A DNA stretch of 64,000 bases from Marinomonas polaris DSM 16579 (GTDB taxonomy: Bacteria > Pseudomonadota > Gammaproteobacteria > Pseudomonadales > Marinomonadaceae), in contig NZ_FQVF01000007.1 of the NCBI RefSeq assembly GCF_900129155.1, positions 1-64,000 of the forward strand, given 5' to 3'. Every line of letters starts with the position of its first letter. Position 1 is the stretch's first letter. Of the stretch, positions 1-8,519 are shown piece after piece. The notes under the pieces were generated by a model. The model did not search any database. It saw nothing but the letters and a program-made list of their open reading frames with translations, and was not told the DNA's origin. Made by a program: the position numbers and the translations under genes.

Positions 1-127
1 CTAATTCTTGATAGCCTTGTTTTGTGTTCTTTAAGACCTTGGTTTTCTGCTTATTTTTGACCACGTCGCGTAACCAACTAACATCTAACTTTTCTTTACC
101 AACATCAATGCCAATAAAAGCCTTCAT
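1..127 (-). CDS. IS110-family transposase, N-terminal fragment cut by window edge
   Basis: The reading frame starts at an ATG at 127 and runs off the window, giving 42 residues that begin MKAFIGIDVGKEKLDV. That start, an aspartate in a short beta strand followed by a lysine-rich turn, is the first catalytic motif of the DEDD (RuvC-like) domain of IS110 transposases. The following T-K-x-G-Y-x-E-L segment matches the family too. These enzymes recombine DNA guided by a bridge RNA made from the element's non-coding end. No stop or frameshift is visible in the part present. A longer frame on the opposite strand across this stretch is only its shadow. Confidence 0.8.
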   Translation of the reverse strand, partial: MKAFIGIDVGKEKLDVSWLRDVVKNKQKTKVLKNTKQGYQEL

Positions 128-316
128 CTCTATCTACTCCCCTTGTACATGCAGCATCACCCTTACCTGGGGTGCTAGGATACCATTCAGTTTAATGGAG
201 GTTAGGAAATCAGGGCTCAATCTACAAAACAGCATCTTTGTGCTCAGGTCGCGCACGAGCTCACCGATTTCCCGATGCGATAAGTGCTAGCTAAACACTC
301 ATCAAGAAGAGATACA
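128..316 (-). ncRNA. candidate IS110 bridge-RNA region (5' non-coding end)
   Basis: This stretch has no credible open frame and sits directly upstream of the IS110-type transposase start. In IS110-group elements such as IS621 this end encodes the bridge RNA that pairs with target and donor DNA. The sequence has several short self-complementary segments, for example around TTAGCTAGC near 280-290 on the minus strand. I could not fold it or match it to a bridge-RNA covariance model. The call rests on position and family knowledge only. Confidence 0.35.
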
Positions 317-493
317 AGGTCGTGCTTTAGCGCGTCAAGGGCTTGAATTTGATGCTATCAGATTGTTTTACGGCCTGAAGGCTGACCTACAAGTGATTGG
401 TTTTATAAGATTTTTTGTAGGTCGTGCTTTAGCGCGTCAAGGGTTTGAATTTGATGCTATCAGATTGTTTTACGGCCTGAAGGCCTACCTACA
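317..493. repeat. two REP-like palindromic repeat units, 102-bp period
   Basis: Bases 317-391 and 419-493 are near-identical 75-bp copies, differing at only a few positions. Each starts AGGTCGTGCTTTAGCGCG and ends with a GGCCTGAAGG segment followed by CCTACA. The second copy with its preceding TGT has inverted ends, TGTAGGTC against CCTACA, so a transcript would fold into an imperfect stem. This is the look of REP/BIME-type extragenic repeats or a very small MITE. The first copy lacks the leading TGT because the insertion sequence abuts it. The repeats lie just beyond the 3' end of the GntR-type gene. Confidence 0.7.
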
Positions 494-511
494 TTAGAGC
501 GGTTAGGGACG

Positions 512-1180
512 CTACCGCCGCGCTGCGGCGATCCATTCCAGCACTTGGAACTTGGTATTTTCAATATGAGAGCGGAGCTTGTCTGCGGCTGCATTGACGT
601 TTCGTTGGCGAGCTAGCATTAGTAAATCGCTATGATCTTGCTGGGCGCTTTTTGACTTATTCAACTGATCAATGTGCATACTCACATAGCGATTGGATTG
701 TAAGCTTGCACGCTCTAATAAGTTACTTGTGAGTTTCCTGTCGGAAGCAGCATAAAGTGCACTATGAAACCTTGCATTTAAAGGCCCCCAAGCCGCGACA
801 TCGCCACTTTGATAGGACAATTCCATCTCTTTAAGAATGCTCTCGCAGAGCTCAAAATGTTCGCCTTGCATCAAGGGGATAGCACGAGTGAAAAGATCCA
901 CCTCTAGCATCATTCGTACATCAAAGATTTCAGCGATTTCTTCTAAAGTATGTTTGGTCACGGTGGCGCCACGGTTGTTGGTAAACACCACCAACCCTTC
1001 TGCATCAAGACGCTTCAACGCCTCACGAATTGGCATGCGCGAGACATCGTATTCTTCCGCCAATAACTCCTGACGAATGAGTTCACCTTCAGCAAGGTCA
1101 CCAGACAAAATACGCTGACGCAAATCTGCCGCAATAATATCGGGAAAACTCTGACGAACCACAGATCTTTTCTGCGCCAA
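512..1180 (-). CDS. GntR-family regulator, FadR/FCD subfamily
   Basis: This is a DNA-binding regulator of about 222 residues. The N-terminal winged helix contains the typical R-x-x-I-L-S-G-D-L-x-x-G-E-L segment and S-R-M-P-I-R-E-A-L recognition helix. The C-terminal all-helical FCD domain has the metal/ligand pattern D-x-x-x-x-N-x-x-F-H and a late H near N-R-Y. FCD regulators usually sense small organic acids; the ligand here is unknown. A GTG 14 codons upstream (1222) keeps the frame open but has no ribosome site. The TTG at 1180 has AGGAG seven bases before it, so I prefer it. No obvious target operon is adjacent: the neighbours are an insertion sequence and an iron receptor gene, so its regulon is probably elsewhere. 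Confidence 0.85.
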   Translation of the reverse strand: MAQKRSVVRQSFPDIIAADLRQRILSGDLAEGELIRQELLAEEYDVSRMPIREALKRLDAEGLVVFTNNRGATVTKHTLEEIAEIFDVRMMLEVDLFTRAIPLMQGEHFELCESILKEMELSYQSGDVAAWGPLNARFHSALYAASDRKLTSNLLERASLQSNRYVSMHIDQLNKSKSAQQDHSDLLMLARQRNVNAAADKLRSHIENTKFQVLEWIAAARR

Positions 1181-1221
1181 TCTCTTACTCCTTCGTGAGC
1201 TAAGCCTTCGCGGCCTAAACA

Positions 1222-1258
1222 CTTCACAATCTAAAGTGTGGAAGATTGGGCTATTATA
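1222..1258 (-). promoter_or_regulatory. -10 box and imperfect inverted repeat before GntR gene
   Basis: On the minus strand a perfect TATAAT lies at 1258-1253, with no convincing -35. Just downstream is the imperfect inverted repeat CTTCACA (1222-1228) and TGTGGAAG (1237-1244), a plausible autoregulatory operator. If transcription starts near 1246, the transcript leaves room for the preferred TTG start at 1180. Confidence 0.45.
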
Positions 1259-1261
1259 CGC

Positions 1262-1300
1262 AAAAGCGCCGCTAACGTGAGGTTAACGGCGCTTTTTTTT
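1262..1300. terminator. intrinsic terminator between GntR and FecA-like genes
   Basis: The arms AAAAGCGCCG (1262-1271) and CGGCGCTTTT (1287-1296) form a strong hairpin. It is followed by eight T on the plus strand and by four T on the minus strand. It most likely ends the minus-strand receptor operon, whose last stop is at 1341. Confidence 0.75.
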
Positions 1301-1340
1301 ATAGCTCATATCTTAAATTATTTTAAGCCGATCGATGCAT

Positions 1341-3449
1341 TTAGAACGTAAGATTACCTGTCACGCTATAAGTACGGCCTAGGGCAGGGTAACGACCAAC
1401 AGGACTGGTATCAACGCCGCGGAAGTAGTATTCCTTATCAAATACGTTATTCACAGCCACATCAATACTCAACTTAGTTTTACCCGCTTCATAAAGATCT
1501 TTGCTGACGTTAAGATTCCAAACCGTATAAGACGGAATTTTACCTGTCGATCCATTAGCATCTTCCTCAGTCGTGTTACTCGCATCTGAGAAAGCGTCAC
1601 TGTAGTAATAACCAGACACAGTAGATTGGTAACCAGCAAAGTTATAACTCGCATCCCAAGAAAGCTGATGTTTTGAAGCGTCAATCAGCTGATTACCTTT
1701 ATTCGCACCTTCTTCATAAGTCGCATCTAGGTATGTATAAGCCAAACCTAAACTCAAGTCAGGCAAAGATTCTGGCCCATAGCGACCGGATAACTCAACG
1801 CCTTGGTGAAGAGTTTTACCCGCATTTTCAAAGGTTTGTTCGCCAGCAATCCATTCCAGCTGATCTTTATAATCGATTCGATACAAAGCAACATTAAAAG
1901 CGTTTCGTCCATGGGTATAACGCGCGCCGACTTCATAGTTCCAGGACAATTCACCGTCTTTATTTCCATCGCCACGGATTGATGAAATCTGCGGTGCACG
2001 CAAGGATTTTTGTGCATTGGCGTAAGACACCCAGTCATCCGTCAAACTATAAGCAACCGTCAATCCAGGTAAGGCTTCGTTAATCTGATTGCTTCTCTTC
2101 TCATTATTACCTTTGTCTTGGTAATTCATATGAACCGATTCAAAACGGACACCTGGTGTGACTTTCAAGCGATTATTCATCAAACCAACTTCATCACTCA
2201 CATAAGCAGCAACCGCATCTGTATCCATTTGCCAATCACGAGGTACCGTTACCGCACCTGTAGAAATTGAAGTTTGGCGTAATTGATAATCGATGTCTTC
2301 GTTCACATAACGCATACCTACAATAAGGTTTTGCGTCACTGACTCAGGTGAACCAAATGCCACAGATAATTTGGGCTCCACCCCAAACACGTTGAATTCA
2401 CGAGGCGAGTTACGGATATCAGTAGAAGCAAACCGTGGATCAGACCAAGCTACGCCAGAAGTTCCGTTATAACCCCATACAAAATTGCGTGTATCACGAT
2501 GACCAAAGGTCAGTACTTCAAATTGCCCGGCGTTGCCCCAGTCTAAATCTTGTAAGAACTTTAAATGCCAACGTGTGGCATCGGCTTCATAAGTATCGTT
2601 GGTTCGCTGAGACTGCGTTCTATCTTCTTTATATGCTTGTGGTGATAGCGCTCCCGGCATTTGCGTATCGGCATCATAACGCTGTACAAACGCTTGTAGT
2701 TCCTGGGTATCACTGATTAACCAATCGGTTTTAATTTGGAAATTCTGGATATCGGTATCGGAGTGATCTCGAGCACTTTCACCATTTTGAGTATTTGCTT
2801 CAATCTGTATAGCAAAATCATCCGTCACCCAACCGCCAGTACGCAAATACAAGTTATTCAGCATATTACTGCTGTGCTCAAATCCAGTGATTCTATTGCT
2901 AATTTTCGACTCCCATTCTCTCGGAATTGACTTAGTCACCAAGTTAATCACACCGCCGACGTTATTAGGACCATATTGAACCGCAGCCCCACCGCGAACC
3001 ACATCAATACGCTCTAATGATGACAAGGTTGCAGGGAAAACGGACTGTCCAGTGTGACCGTAAGGTGCGAGTGTTAATGGCACTCCATCCATTAAAAACT
3101 GAGCTTGTCCACTACGGCTGGCACTCAAACCACGAACAGAGACATTCGGTAACACACCCGTTCCGGTTTCATCTTGTACTTTTACACCCGGAACTTGCTG
3201 TAGAGCATCATCAATGGATTTTGCTGCTGTTTTAGTCATCTGTTCCGCAGAAATAACAGTCCGGCTACCTGCGTATTCTTTTACGTCCGATTCTTTTGAT
3301 TCACCAATTACACTCGCGTTAACTGTAAGTGCCTTTAATTCTGTCACGTCGCTAGCCGCTTGAGCAGACAAGCCAAACATCATAGAACAGGCCAAAATTG
3401 AATAGCGGAATGTCGTACTACTTAAAACAGACGATTCTTGGATAAACAT
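1341..3449 (-). CDS. TonB-dependent outer-membrane receptor, FecA-like
   Basis: A 702-residue ferric-chelate receptor with a signal peptide ending near residue 31 (FGLSAQA), a plug domain (about 55-175) and a 22-strand barrel ending in aromatic Phe. It resembles ferric-citrate receptor FecA in specific places: the R-G-G-A-A-V-Q-Y-G-P segment of the plug, a D-T-Q-M-P-G-A-L-S loop, and D-A-N-G-S-T-G-K-I-P near the end. Unlike E. coli FecA it has no N-terminal signalling (STN) domain; the plug begins soon after the signal peptide. No fecI/fecR genes are near, so control is probably by Fur alone. It follows the other receptor gene by 46 bp on the same strand and has its own AGGA ribosome site. 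Substrate beyond 'ferric chelate' is uncertain. Confidence 0.88.
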   Translation of the reverse strand: MFIQESSVLSSTTFRYSILACSMMFGLSAQAASDVTELKALTVNASVIGESKESDVKEYAGSRTVISAEQMTKTAAKSIDDALQQVPGVKVQDETGTGVLPNVSVRGLSASRSGQAQFLMDGVPLTLAPYGHTGQSVFPATLSSLERIDVVRGGAAVQYGPNNVGGVINLVTKSIPREWESKISNRITGFEHSSNMLNNLYLRTGGWVTDDFAIQIEANTQNGESARDHSDTDIQNFQIKTDWLISDTQELQAFVQRYDADTQMPGALSPQAYKEDRTQSQRTNDTYEADATRWHLKFLQDLDWGNAGQFEVLTFGHRDTRNFVWGYNGTSGVAWSDPRFASTDIRNSPREFNVFGVEPKLSVAFGSPESVTQNLIVGMRYVNEDIDYQLRQTSISTGAVTVPRDWQMDTDAVAAYVSDEVGLMNNRLKVTPGVRFESVHMNYQDKGNNEKRSNQINEALPGLTVAYSLTDDWVSYANAQKSLRAPQISSIRGDGNKDGELSWNYEVGARYTHGRNAFNVALYRIDYKDQLEWIAGEQTFENAGKTLHQGVELSGRYGPESLPDLSLGLAYTYLDATYEEGANKGNQLIDASKHQLSWDASYNFAGYQSTVSGYYYSDAFSDASNTTEEDANGSTGKIPSYTVWNLNVSKDLYEAGKTKLSIDVAVNNVFDKEYYFRGVDTSPVGRYPALGRTYSVTGNLTF

Positions 3450-3495
3450 ATAAAAACTTTTCCTTTAGGAGGTAGGAATGACAAAATTTTCTGAT

Positions 3496-5544
3496 TTATA
3501 GCTCATAGCTGTAACTGACCATGAACTCAGCTGGTGAGCCGTAGCCAATCGAGTTGATACCGGATGTGCCATCTGTGGAGCCTAGGTAATACTTTTCATC
3601 AAAAATGTTGTATGCATTAAATTGCACACGATGTTTGCCGGTTTGATAAGACGCCATGGCGTTGACTGTGGTGTAGTCGCCTAGATCTACGGCTTCGTTG
3701 TTACCAGCGTAACGGTCTCCCACATATTTCACGCTGCCGCCAAAACGCCATGTATCGTTAAGTTGATAAGTCGTGCCTAGAGAAATAAGCTGATCGGACA
3801 CATCGTTTGGTTTTTTACCTGTATCGCGATCTTCTGCATCAAGGTAGGTATAACTAGCCGTTGCGCTTAATTGCTTGGTTAATTGTCCACGAGCTTCAAG
3901 TTCGATCCCTCGATGGCGCTCTTGGTTTTTGTTGACAATAAAGCCGTTCGTGTCAGTTTGAGGCTGCTCTTGATCAATTTGGAACACTGCCGCATTTAGC
4001 ATTAAAGCGTCATCAAGCAAGTAAGCTTTAACCCCCACTTCTTTTAATTTCGTGGAGTAGAATTCAGCAAGCGTAGGGCTAATAAAGCTACCGCCATAAG
4101 GTAACTGCCATGATTTGGCGAAGGTTGTATAAGCAGACATATTGTCGGTAATACGATAAACCGCACCAAGACGATAACTGGTCTTATCATCGTCATTATT
4201 ACTTTTAACACCGGCTGCTGTCGTTTGATCTAAATCCATATGATCTTGACGAATATTCCCGGTGAATGACCAATCACCTAGCGTAACAATATCTTGGACA
4301 TATAAACCGATGGTTTTAGTCGTATTCTCTCGAGAGGCGGGAAAGCCTGGGCTAGCAACGTTATCTGCTATAGGGTCATCAATGCTTTTTGCGGGCAAAC
4401 TTTGATTTCTTAAGTTCAAATCAATATCGATTTGATTGTAATCTGCACCAAATAATAATTGCTGATTGCCTACATCCCATTTCAACTCGGACTGAAGTGT
4501 TGCCGTGGTACGAGGGTCGTAGCCAAAATCGTTCACCGTTTGAGCCACTGTATTGGCACTGGTTACTGCTGATGTGGTTTGTCGAGTGCCTTGTTGCTCC
4601 AAAGTCACTCTTGTAAAGGCAACTCGATTGTTCCATGTAATATCAGGACCAAACTTAAGCTCATCGTCTATCGCTACTCTAACGCTGTCAGATTCTTGGT
4701 AATCGTTTTTACTACCAAAAAATGTGTGACGAGAGACATCCACTGGCTTGCCATCTTTAGATGGTATGCCGCGATAAGGCACAAGGTTTTGATGCATGAC
4801 TTCGATATCTAAATTGACCGTATGATCATCCGATGGCTTAAATTGAAATGTTGGAGCGATAAAATAATCGTCTGAATTAACATAATCGACAAAAGAGTTC
4901 GAACGACGTACTTCTACGTTAAGGCGGCCATTAATGGTGTCGGTTAATTTAGTTGACGTATCGATTGAGCCTGAGAACTTATCGTTACTGCCATAGCTGG
5001 TGGATAAACGCGTAAATTCATCGCCATTGGCTCGTTTTGTAACTAGGTTAATAATACCGCCTGCGGAGCCTCGTCCGTACAAGGCTCCAGCAGGGCCTTT
5101 GACTATTTCTACCTGTTCTACGTTGGCTAAACTACGATACGATTGCAAATTACCATCGTCCCTTAAGCCATCTCGGTAAATATCTCGAATTGCATCAAAA
5201 CCCCGAATCACAAACTGATCTCGGCTGCCTTCACCCAGCGTATTGTTAACACCCGCAACACCATCTAATGCGTCAACCAGTCTGACCGCACCACGATCTT
5301 TCATTTCTGTATCCGTTACAACGGATACAGATTGTGGAATATCTAACCATTCAGCATCAGATTTGCTACCCGATGTCGGTAATTCCTGCGCATACCCTTT
5401 ATAACCTTGAACCACCAAAGGAATAACTTCATCTGGCACAGATTCAGATAAATCTCCAACATTACCGTCTTGAGCGAGGGCAGAAAAAGAAGCCAAAGAA
5501 ATAGCGACAGCCAAAGGCGTCAAAATGAAAGATTTGATTATCAC
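3496..5544 (-). CDS. TonB-dependent siderophore receptor, catecholate (Fiu/PiuA-like) type
   Basis: An outer-membrane receptor of about 682 residues. The signal peptide reads IIKSFILTPLAVAISLASF and ends at ALAQ, followed by a TonB-box-like region. The plug contains P-Q-S-V-S-V-V, I-R-G-F-D and V-K-G-P-A-G-A-L-Y-G-R-G, and the barrel ends Y-S-Y-E-L. The plug sequence 'YRDGLRDDGN' is typical of the Fiu/PiuA catecholate group. I prefer the GTG at 5544, which gives a normal signal peptide. A TTG at 5592 would add 16 residues and make an unusual n-region; neither has a strong ribosome site. It is first of a two-receptor operon and lies downstream of the FecB-like gene, after a gap with a possible Fur box. 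Confidence 0.88.
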   Translation of the reverse strand: MIIKSFILTPLAVAISLASFSALAQDGNVGDLSESVPDEVIPLVVQGYKGYAQELPTSGSKSDAEWLDIPQSVSVVTDTEMKDRGAVRLVDALDGVAGVNNTLGEGSRDQFVIRGFDAIRDIYRDGLRDDGNLQSYRSLANVEQVEIVKGPAGALYGRGSAGGIINLVTKRANGDEFTRLSTSYGSNDKFSGSIDTSTKLTDTINGRLNVEVRRSNSFVDYVNSDDYFIAPTFQFKPSDDHTVNLDIEVMHQNLVPYRGIPSKDGKPVDVSRHTFFGSKNDYQESDSVRVAIDDELKFGPDITWNNRVAFTRVTLEQQGTRQTTSAVTSANTVAQTVNDFGYDPRTTATLQSELKWDVGNQQLLFGADYNQIDIDLNLRNQSLPAKSIDDPIADNVASPGFPASRENTTKTIGLYVQDIVTLGDWSFTGNIRQDHMDLDQTTAAGVKSNNDDDKTSYRLGAVYRITDNMSAYTTFAKSWQLPYGGSFISPTLAEFYSTKLKEVGVKAYLLDDALMLNAAVFQIDQEQPQTDTNGFIVNKNQERHRGIELEARGQLTKQLSATASYTYLDAEDRDTGKKPNDVSDQLISLGTTYQLNDTWRFGGSVKYVGDRYAGNNEAVDLGDYTTVNAMASYQTGKHRVQFNAYNIFDEKYYLGSTDGTSGINSIGYGSPAEFMVSYSYEL

Positions 5545-5617
5545 TATTGTTTTCCACAAATATTGAATATTGAGATGAAATGCGTAGGACAAGTAAACTT
5601 ACATACATTTACTTTTC

Positions 5618-5642
5618 GATAATAAGAACACATATCATTATT
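5618..5642 (-). promoter_or_regulatory. possible Fur box before catecholate receptor
   Basis: Read on the minus strand the region contains AATAATGATATG and TTCTTATTATC, a degenerate version of the GATAAT-rich Fur palindrome. It lies about 75 bp upstream of the preferred GTG start. The match is weaker than the other Fur sites in the window, so this is a tentative call. Confidence 0.35.
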
Positions 5643-5762
5643 ATTTACAAACAGAAATGGCACGTTGCAACTTGTGCAACGTGTTTTACAAAAGAAAATA
5701 TAAAGTGAGTAGAATCAGGGTAAACGCCATTTGAGGAGGTAATAGATTAATAAATAATGATT

Positions 5763-6689
5763 TTAGGGGGACAGAACCCGGTTGAGATCTTTAGCTATCC
5801 CTTCTGCAGCAAGAATGCCTCGGTTTAAAGACCATAACTCGGGCGAGACTTTGATAAGTTGATTTTTCTTCTCTGCGGTAAGTAACTGAAACAATGGGTT
5901 AGTACGCCAATCATCCAGGACCGTGTGATTACCATATGAGCCGATCAACAACCAATCAGGATTCACCTTGAGTAATAATTCTAGGCTATTGGCTAAATAT
6001 GGCATGTTGCCATCATCAGGAATTGAACTGGCTAATCCCAGAGCATTTAACACCCCGCCAGCGTATGAGTCTGGCCCATGCAACCACATGCCCCGAGCAC
6101 TAACAATCGCAAACTGTACACTTCCGACCGACGTCATTTTTTCAAATACCTTTCGATAGCTAGCCATGATAGCTTTATGTTCGCTAAGCCTTGCCTGCAT
6201 TTCTGCGTTTTTATTAACAATAATTCCAATCTTTTCAGCAGACGCAAGACTGTCTAAATAGCTTTCACCACGGCTTTTTAGCAGCAAAGTTGGGGCAATG
6301 CGGGATAGATTATCGTAAGCCGCCGCGTGCCGCTGAAAATCCGCGATAATTAAGTCTGGCTGTAGTTCGGCAATTCTCTCCATACTTGGTTGTGATCGCA
6401 TTCCTAGAGAGGTCCAAGGTTTCAGTTTCGCCTTAACTTCTGGGAGTAAATTATTAGGGTCATTATCATCCGCAATGCCAATTGGAGAGAGACCAACCGC
6501 AACAAGCGCATCCACAAAAGACAACTCTAAAACAACAATGCGCTTAGGCTCGCTGGGAAGCGTAAAAGTACCATTTTCATCTTGAATGCTTGGATAGGCC
6601 CAAGAAGATAATGACAATAAAAGAGAAATTACATAAATAGATACATGGCGAAACAGCATAAGACGGCTCTTTTTTTGATATCGCATCAT
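5763..6689 (-). CDS. periplasmic iron-siderophore binding protein, FecB-like
   Basis: A 308-residue cluster A-III (class III) substrate-binding protein. The N-terminus has a basic start and hydrophobic core (FRHVSIYVISLLLSLSSWA) for export. Mature sequence then shows P-S-E-P-K-R-I-V-V-L-E, V-D-A-L-V-A-V-G-L-S-P-I-G-I-A-D, and E-R-I-A-E-L-Q-P-D-L-I-I, all hallmarks of FecB/FhuD-type proteins. It would pass ferric citrate or a related chelate to an inner-membrane ABC permease. No permease or ATPase gene is adjacent, so the importer must be completed from elsewhere. An internal ATG at 6659 (AAGAG seven bases before) is an alternative start that still keeps the signal peptide. It heads the minus-strand iron block and has a good Fur box upstream. 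Confidence 0.87.
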   Translation of the reverse strand: MMRYQKKSRLMLFRHVSIYVISLLLSLSSWAYPSIQDENGTFTLPSEPKRIVVLELSFVDALVAVGLSPIGIADDNDPNNLLPEVKAKLKPWTSLGMRSQPSMERIAELQPDLIIADFQRHAAAYDNLSRIAPTLLLKSRGESYLDSLASAEKIGIIVNKNAEMQARLSEHKAIMASYRKVFEKMTSVGSVQFAIVSARGMWLHGPDSYAGGVLNALGLASSIPDDGNMPYLANSLELLLKVNPDWLLIGSYGNHTVLDDWRTNPLFQLLTAEKKNQLIKVSPELWSLNRGILAAEGIAKDLNRVLSP

Positions 6690-6696
6690 ATTTCAA

Positions 6697-6715
6697 AAGA
6701 GAATCGCTATCAATT
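6697..6715 (-). promoter_or_regulatory. Fur box upstream of FecB-like gene
   Basis: The 19-bp sequence AAGAGAATCGCTATCAATT contains GAGAATCGCTATCA, close to the 7-1-7 Fur core TGATAATNATTATCA. It begins eight bases upstream of the FecB-like start, so it would overlap the promoter/leader of the iron block and repress it when iron is plentiful. Confidence 0.6.
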
Positions 6716-6958
6716 TCATTTTTAACAACGAAATAATCCATTTGGCATTCAGAAAGCTTTCATTGCTCCACTTGCAACTTTTATTAAAAAACTTCGCACT
6801 AACGCTAACAGCCTAATGTTTGAATAACATCAAACATTGAGTTGATAGCTTCTCATTTTTCAAACTGTAGCCATTGCCTACTATCGATTGGTATTAAAAG
6901 TGCAGCGTTTCGAAGCGCACTTACTAACCATTCTCCGCAGTCTAGTCTGGAGTGTTTT

Positions 6959-8425
6959 ATGACAGCGATACTATCTCAACCTTCTCTACTTAAAAGCCGC
7001 TCGTACATTGGTGGCGAATGGGTAGAAGCCAAGTCTGGCAAGACCTTCGCAATTACAAACCCAGCGAATGGCGAACACATTATCGATGTTGCTGATTTAG
7101 GCGCAGAAGAGACAACACAAGCTGTTGAAGCGGCTGAAAAAGCGCAGAAAGAATGGCAAGGTCGCACGGCGAAAGAACGCGCGACACTATTGCGTCGTTG
7201 GAACCAACTCATTCTGGACAACCAAGACGACTTAGCGACCTTGATGACCTTGGAGCAAGGCAAACCGTTTGCTGAGGCAAAAGGCGAAGTGGCTTATGGC
7301 GCGTCTTTTATTGATTGGTTTGCAGATGAAGCACGTCGTTTGAATGGTGATGTTATTCCTACTTTCGCCAAAGACAAGCGCGTATTAACTATTAAACAGC
7401 CTATTGGTGTCGTGGCGGCAATTACGCCATGGAATTTTCCAATCGCCATGATCACTCGTAAAGCCGGTCCTGCGCTTGCAGCAGGTTGTGCGATTGTGAT
7501 CAAGCCTTCAGACGAAACGCCTTTGTGTGCGTTGGCTCTGGCTGAACTTGCGCATCAAGCGGGCATTCCAGCAGGCGTATTGAACGTGGTTGTTGGTAAA
7601 GATGCGAAAGCGATTGGTGGCGTATTAACAGGCCATCCAACCGTACGTAAATTGTCTTTCACAGGTTCTACACCAGTCGGCAAATTGTTGCTATCTCAGT
7701 GCGCGCAAACCGTTAAACGTACTTCGATGGAGCTAGGCGGTAACGCACCTTTCATCGTGTTTGATGACGCTGATCTGGATGCCGCAGTAGAAGGCGCGAT
7801 TGCGTCTAAATACCGTAATGCAGGCCAAACCTGTGTTTGCGCAAACCGAATTTTAGTGCAAGAAGGCGTGTACGATGCGTTTGCAGAGAAGTTGGCTAAA
7901 CGTGTTGCCACATTCAAAACTGGCGATGGTTTTGCTGAAGGCGTCAACATTGGTCCACTTATCAATCCAGCGGCGATCAGCAAAGTAGAACAACTTGTTG
8001 GCGACGCTATAGCAAAAGGCGCGAAAGCGCTAATCGGTGGCTCAAAAGCCACGGCTGCTGGCGCACAGTTCTTCGAACCAACCATTCTGACTGGCGTTAC
8101 CGAAGACATGGACATTTTCTCTAACGAGATCTTTGGCCCAGTTGCTCCGCTATTCAAATTTAAAACCGAAGACGAAGCCGTTGCCATGGCAAACAATACC
8201 CCATTTGGCTTGGCGTCTTACTTCTATTCCCAAAATATTGCGCGTATCTGGCGTGTTTCTGAAGCTTTGGAATACGGCATGGTGGGCATCAACGAAGGCA
8301 TTATTTCCAGTGAAGTTGCGCCATTCGGCGGTGTGAAAGAATCTGGTAGTGGCCGTGAAGGTTCTCAGTACGGCATCGACGAATACGTTGAAATCAAATA
8401 CTTGTGCATGGGCGGCTTGGCGTAA
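6959..8425 (+). CDS. gabD: succinate-semialdehyde dehydrogenase
   Basis: An aldehyde dehydrogenase of 488 residues, the usual GabD length. It oxidises succinate semialdehyde to succinate with NAD(P)+, the second step of GABA breakdown, in the cytoplasm. Visible features are the coenzyme site T-P-W-N-F-P, the F-T-G-S-T-P-V-G loop, catalytic Glu in M-E-L-G-G-N-A-P-F (about residue 260) and catalytic Cys in G-Q-T-C-V-C-A-N-R (about 295). The adjacent second Cys is the redox pair commonly seen in GabD. The frame is open further upstream to 6842, but the ATG at 6959 has GGAG six bases before it and begins at the family's usual position. It is followed at 94 bp by gabT on the same strand. Confidence 0.95.
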   Translation: MTAILSQPSLLKSRSYIGGEWVEAKSGKTFAITNPANGEHIIDVADLGAEETTQAVEAAEKAQKEWQGRTAKERATLLRRWNQLILDNQDDLATLMTLEQGKPFAEAKGEVAYGASFIDWFADEARRLNGDVIPTFAKDKRVLTIKQPIGVVAAITPWNFPIAMITRKAGPALAAGCAIVIKPSDETPLCALALAELAHQAGIPAGVLNVVVGKDAKAIGGVLTGHPTVRKLSFTGSTPVGKLLLSQCAQTVKRTSMELGGNAPFIVFDDADLDAAVEGAIASKYRNAGQTCVCANRILVQEGVYDAFAEKLAKRVATFKTGDGFAEGVNIGPLINPAAISKVEQLVGDAIAKGAKALIGGSKATAAGAQFFEPTILTGVTEDMDIFSNEIFGPVAPLFKFKTEDEAVAMANNTPFGLASYFYSQNIARIWRVSEALEYGMVGINEGIISSEVAPFGGVKESGSGREGSQYGIDEYVEIKYLCMGGLA

Positions 8426-8519
8426 GGTTCTACCTTACTCAACCTCTCTTATCTAAATTAACAAGCGGTGCTGGCGCCGCTTCATGTACATAGAGCTTGC
8501 TCTAAAGGTGAAAGACAAA

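Larger units (their letters stand above)
1..316 (-). mobile_element. IS110-family insertion sequence, partial (5' end only)
   Basis: The first 127 bases encode, on the minus strand, the N-terminus of an IS110-type DEDD transposase. Behind its start lie about 190 non-coding bases before a REP-like repeat begins near 317. IS110-group elements carry no classical terminal inverted repeats and have a long non-coding end upstream of the transposase, which is what is seen. The outer boundary is inferred: the first REP-like unit loses similarity to the second just before position 317, so element sequence should end about there. The rest of the element lies outside the window, so completeness cannot be judged. 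Confidence 0.65.

Noticed and set aside
24..290. 88-residue plus-strand open frame at the left edge
   Set aside because: It is antisense to the IS110 transposase start and its non-coding end; no ribosome site or family resemblance.
317..493. CRISPR array
   Set aside because: Only two units of 75 bp with inverted ends and a 27-bp gap; no cas genes; better explained as REP-like repeats.
7696..8196. 166-residue minus-strand frame inside gabD
   Set aside because: Shadow of a strongly conserved gene with third-position bias; composition typical of antisense frames.
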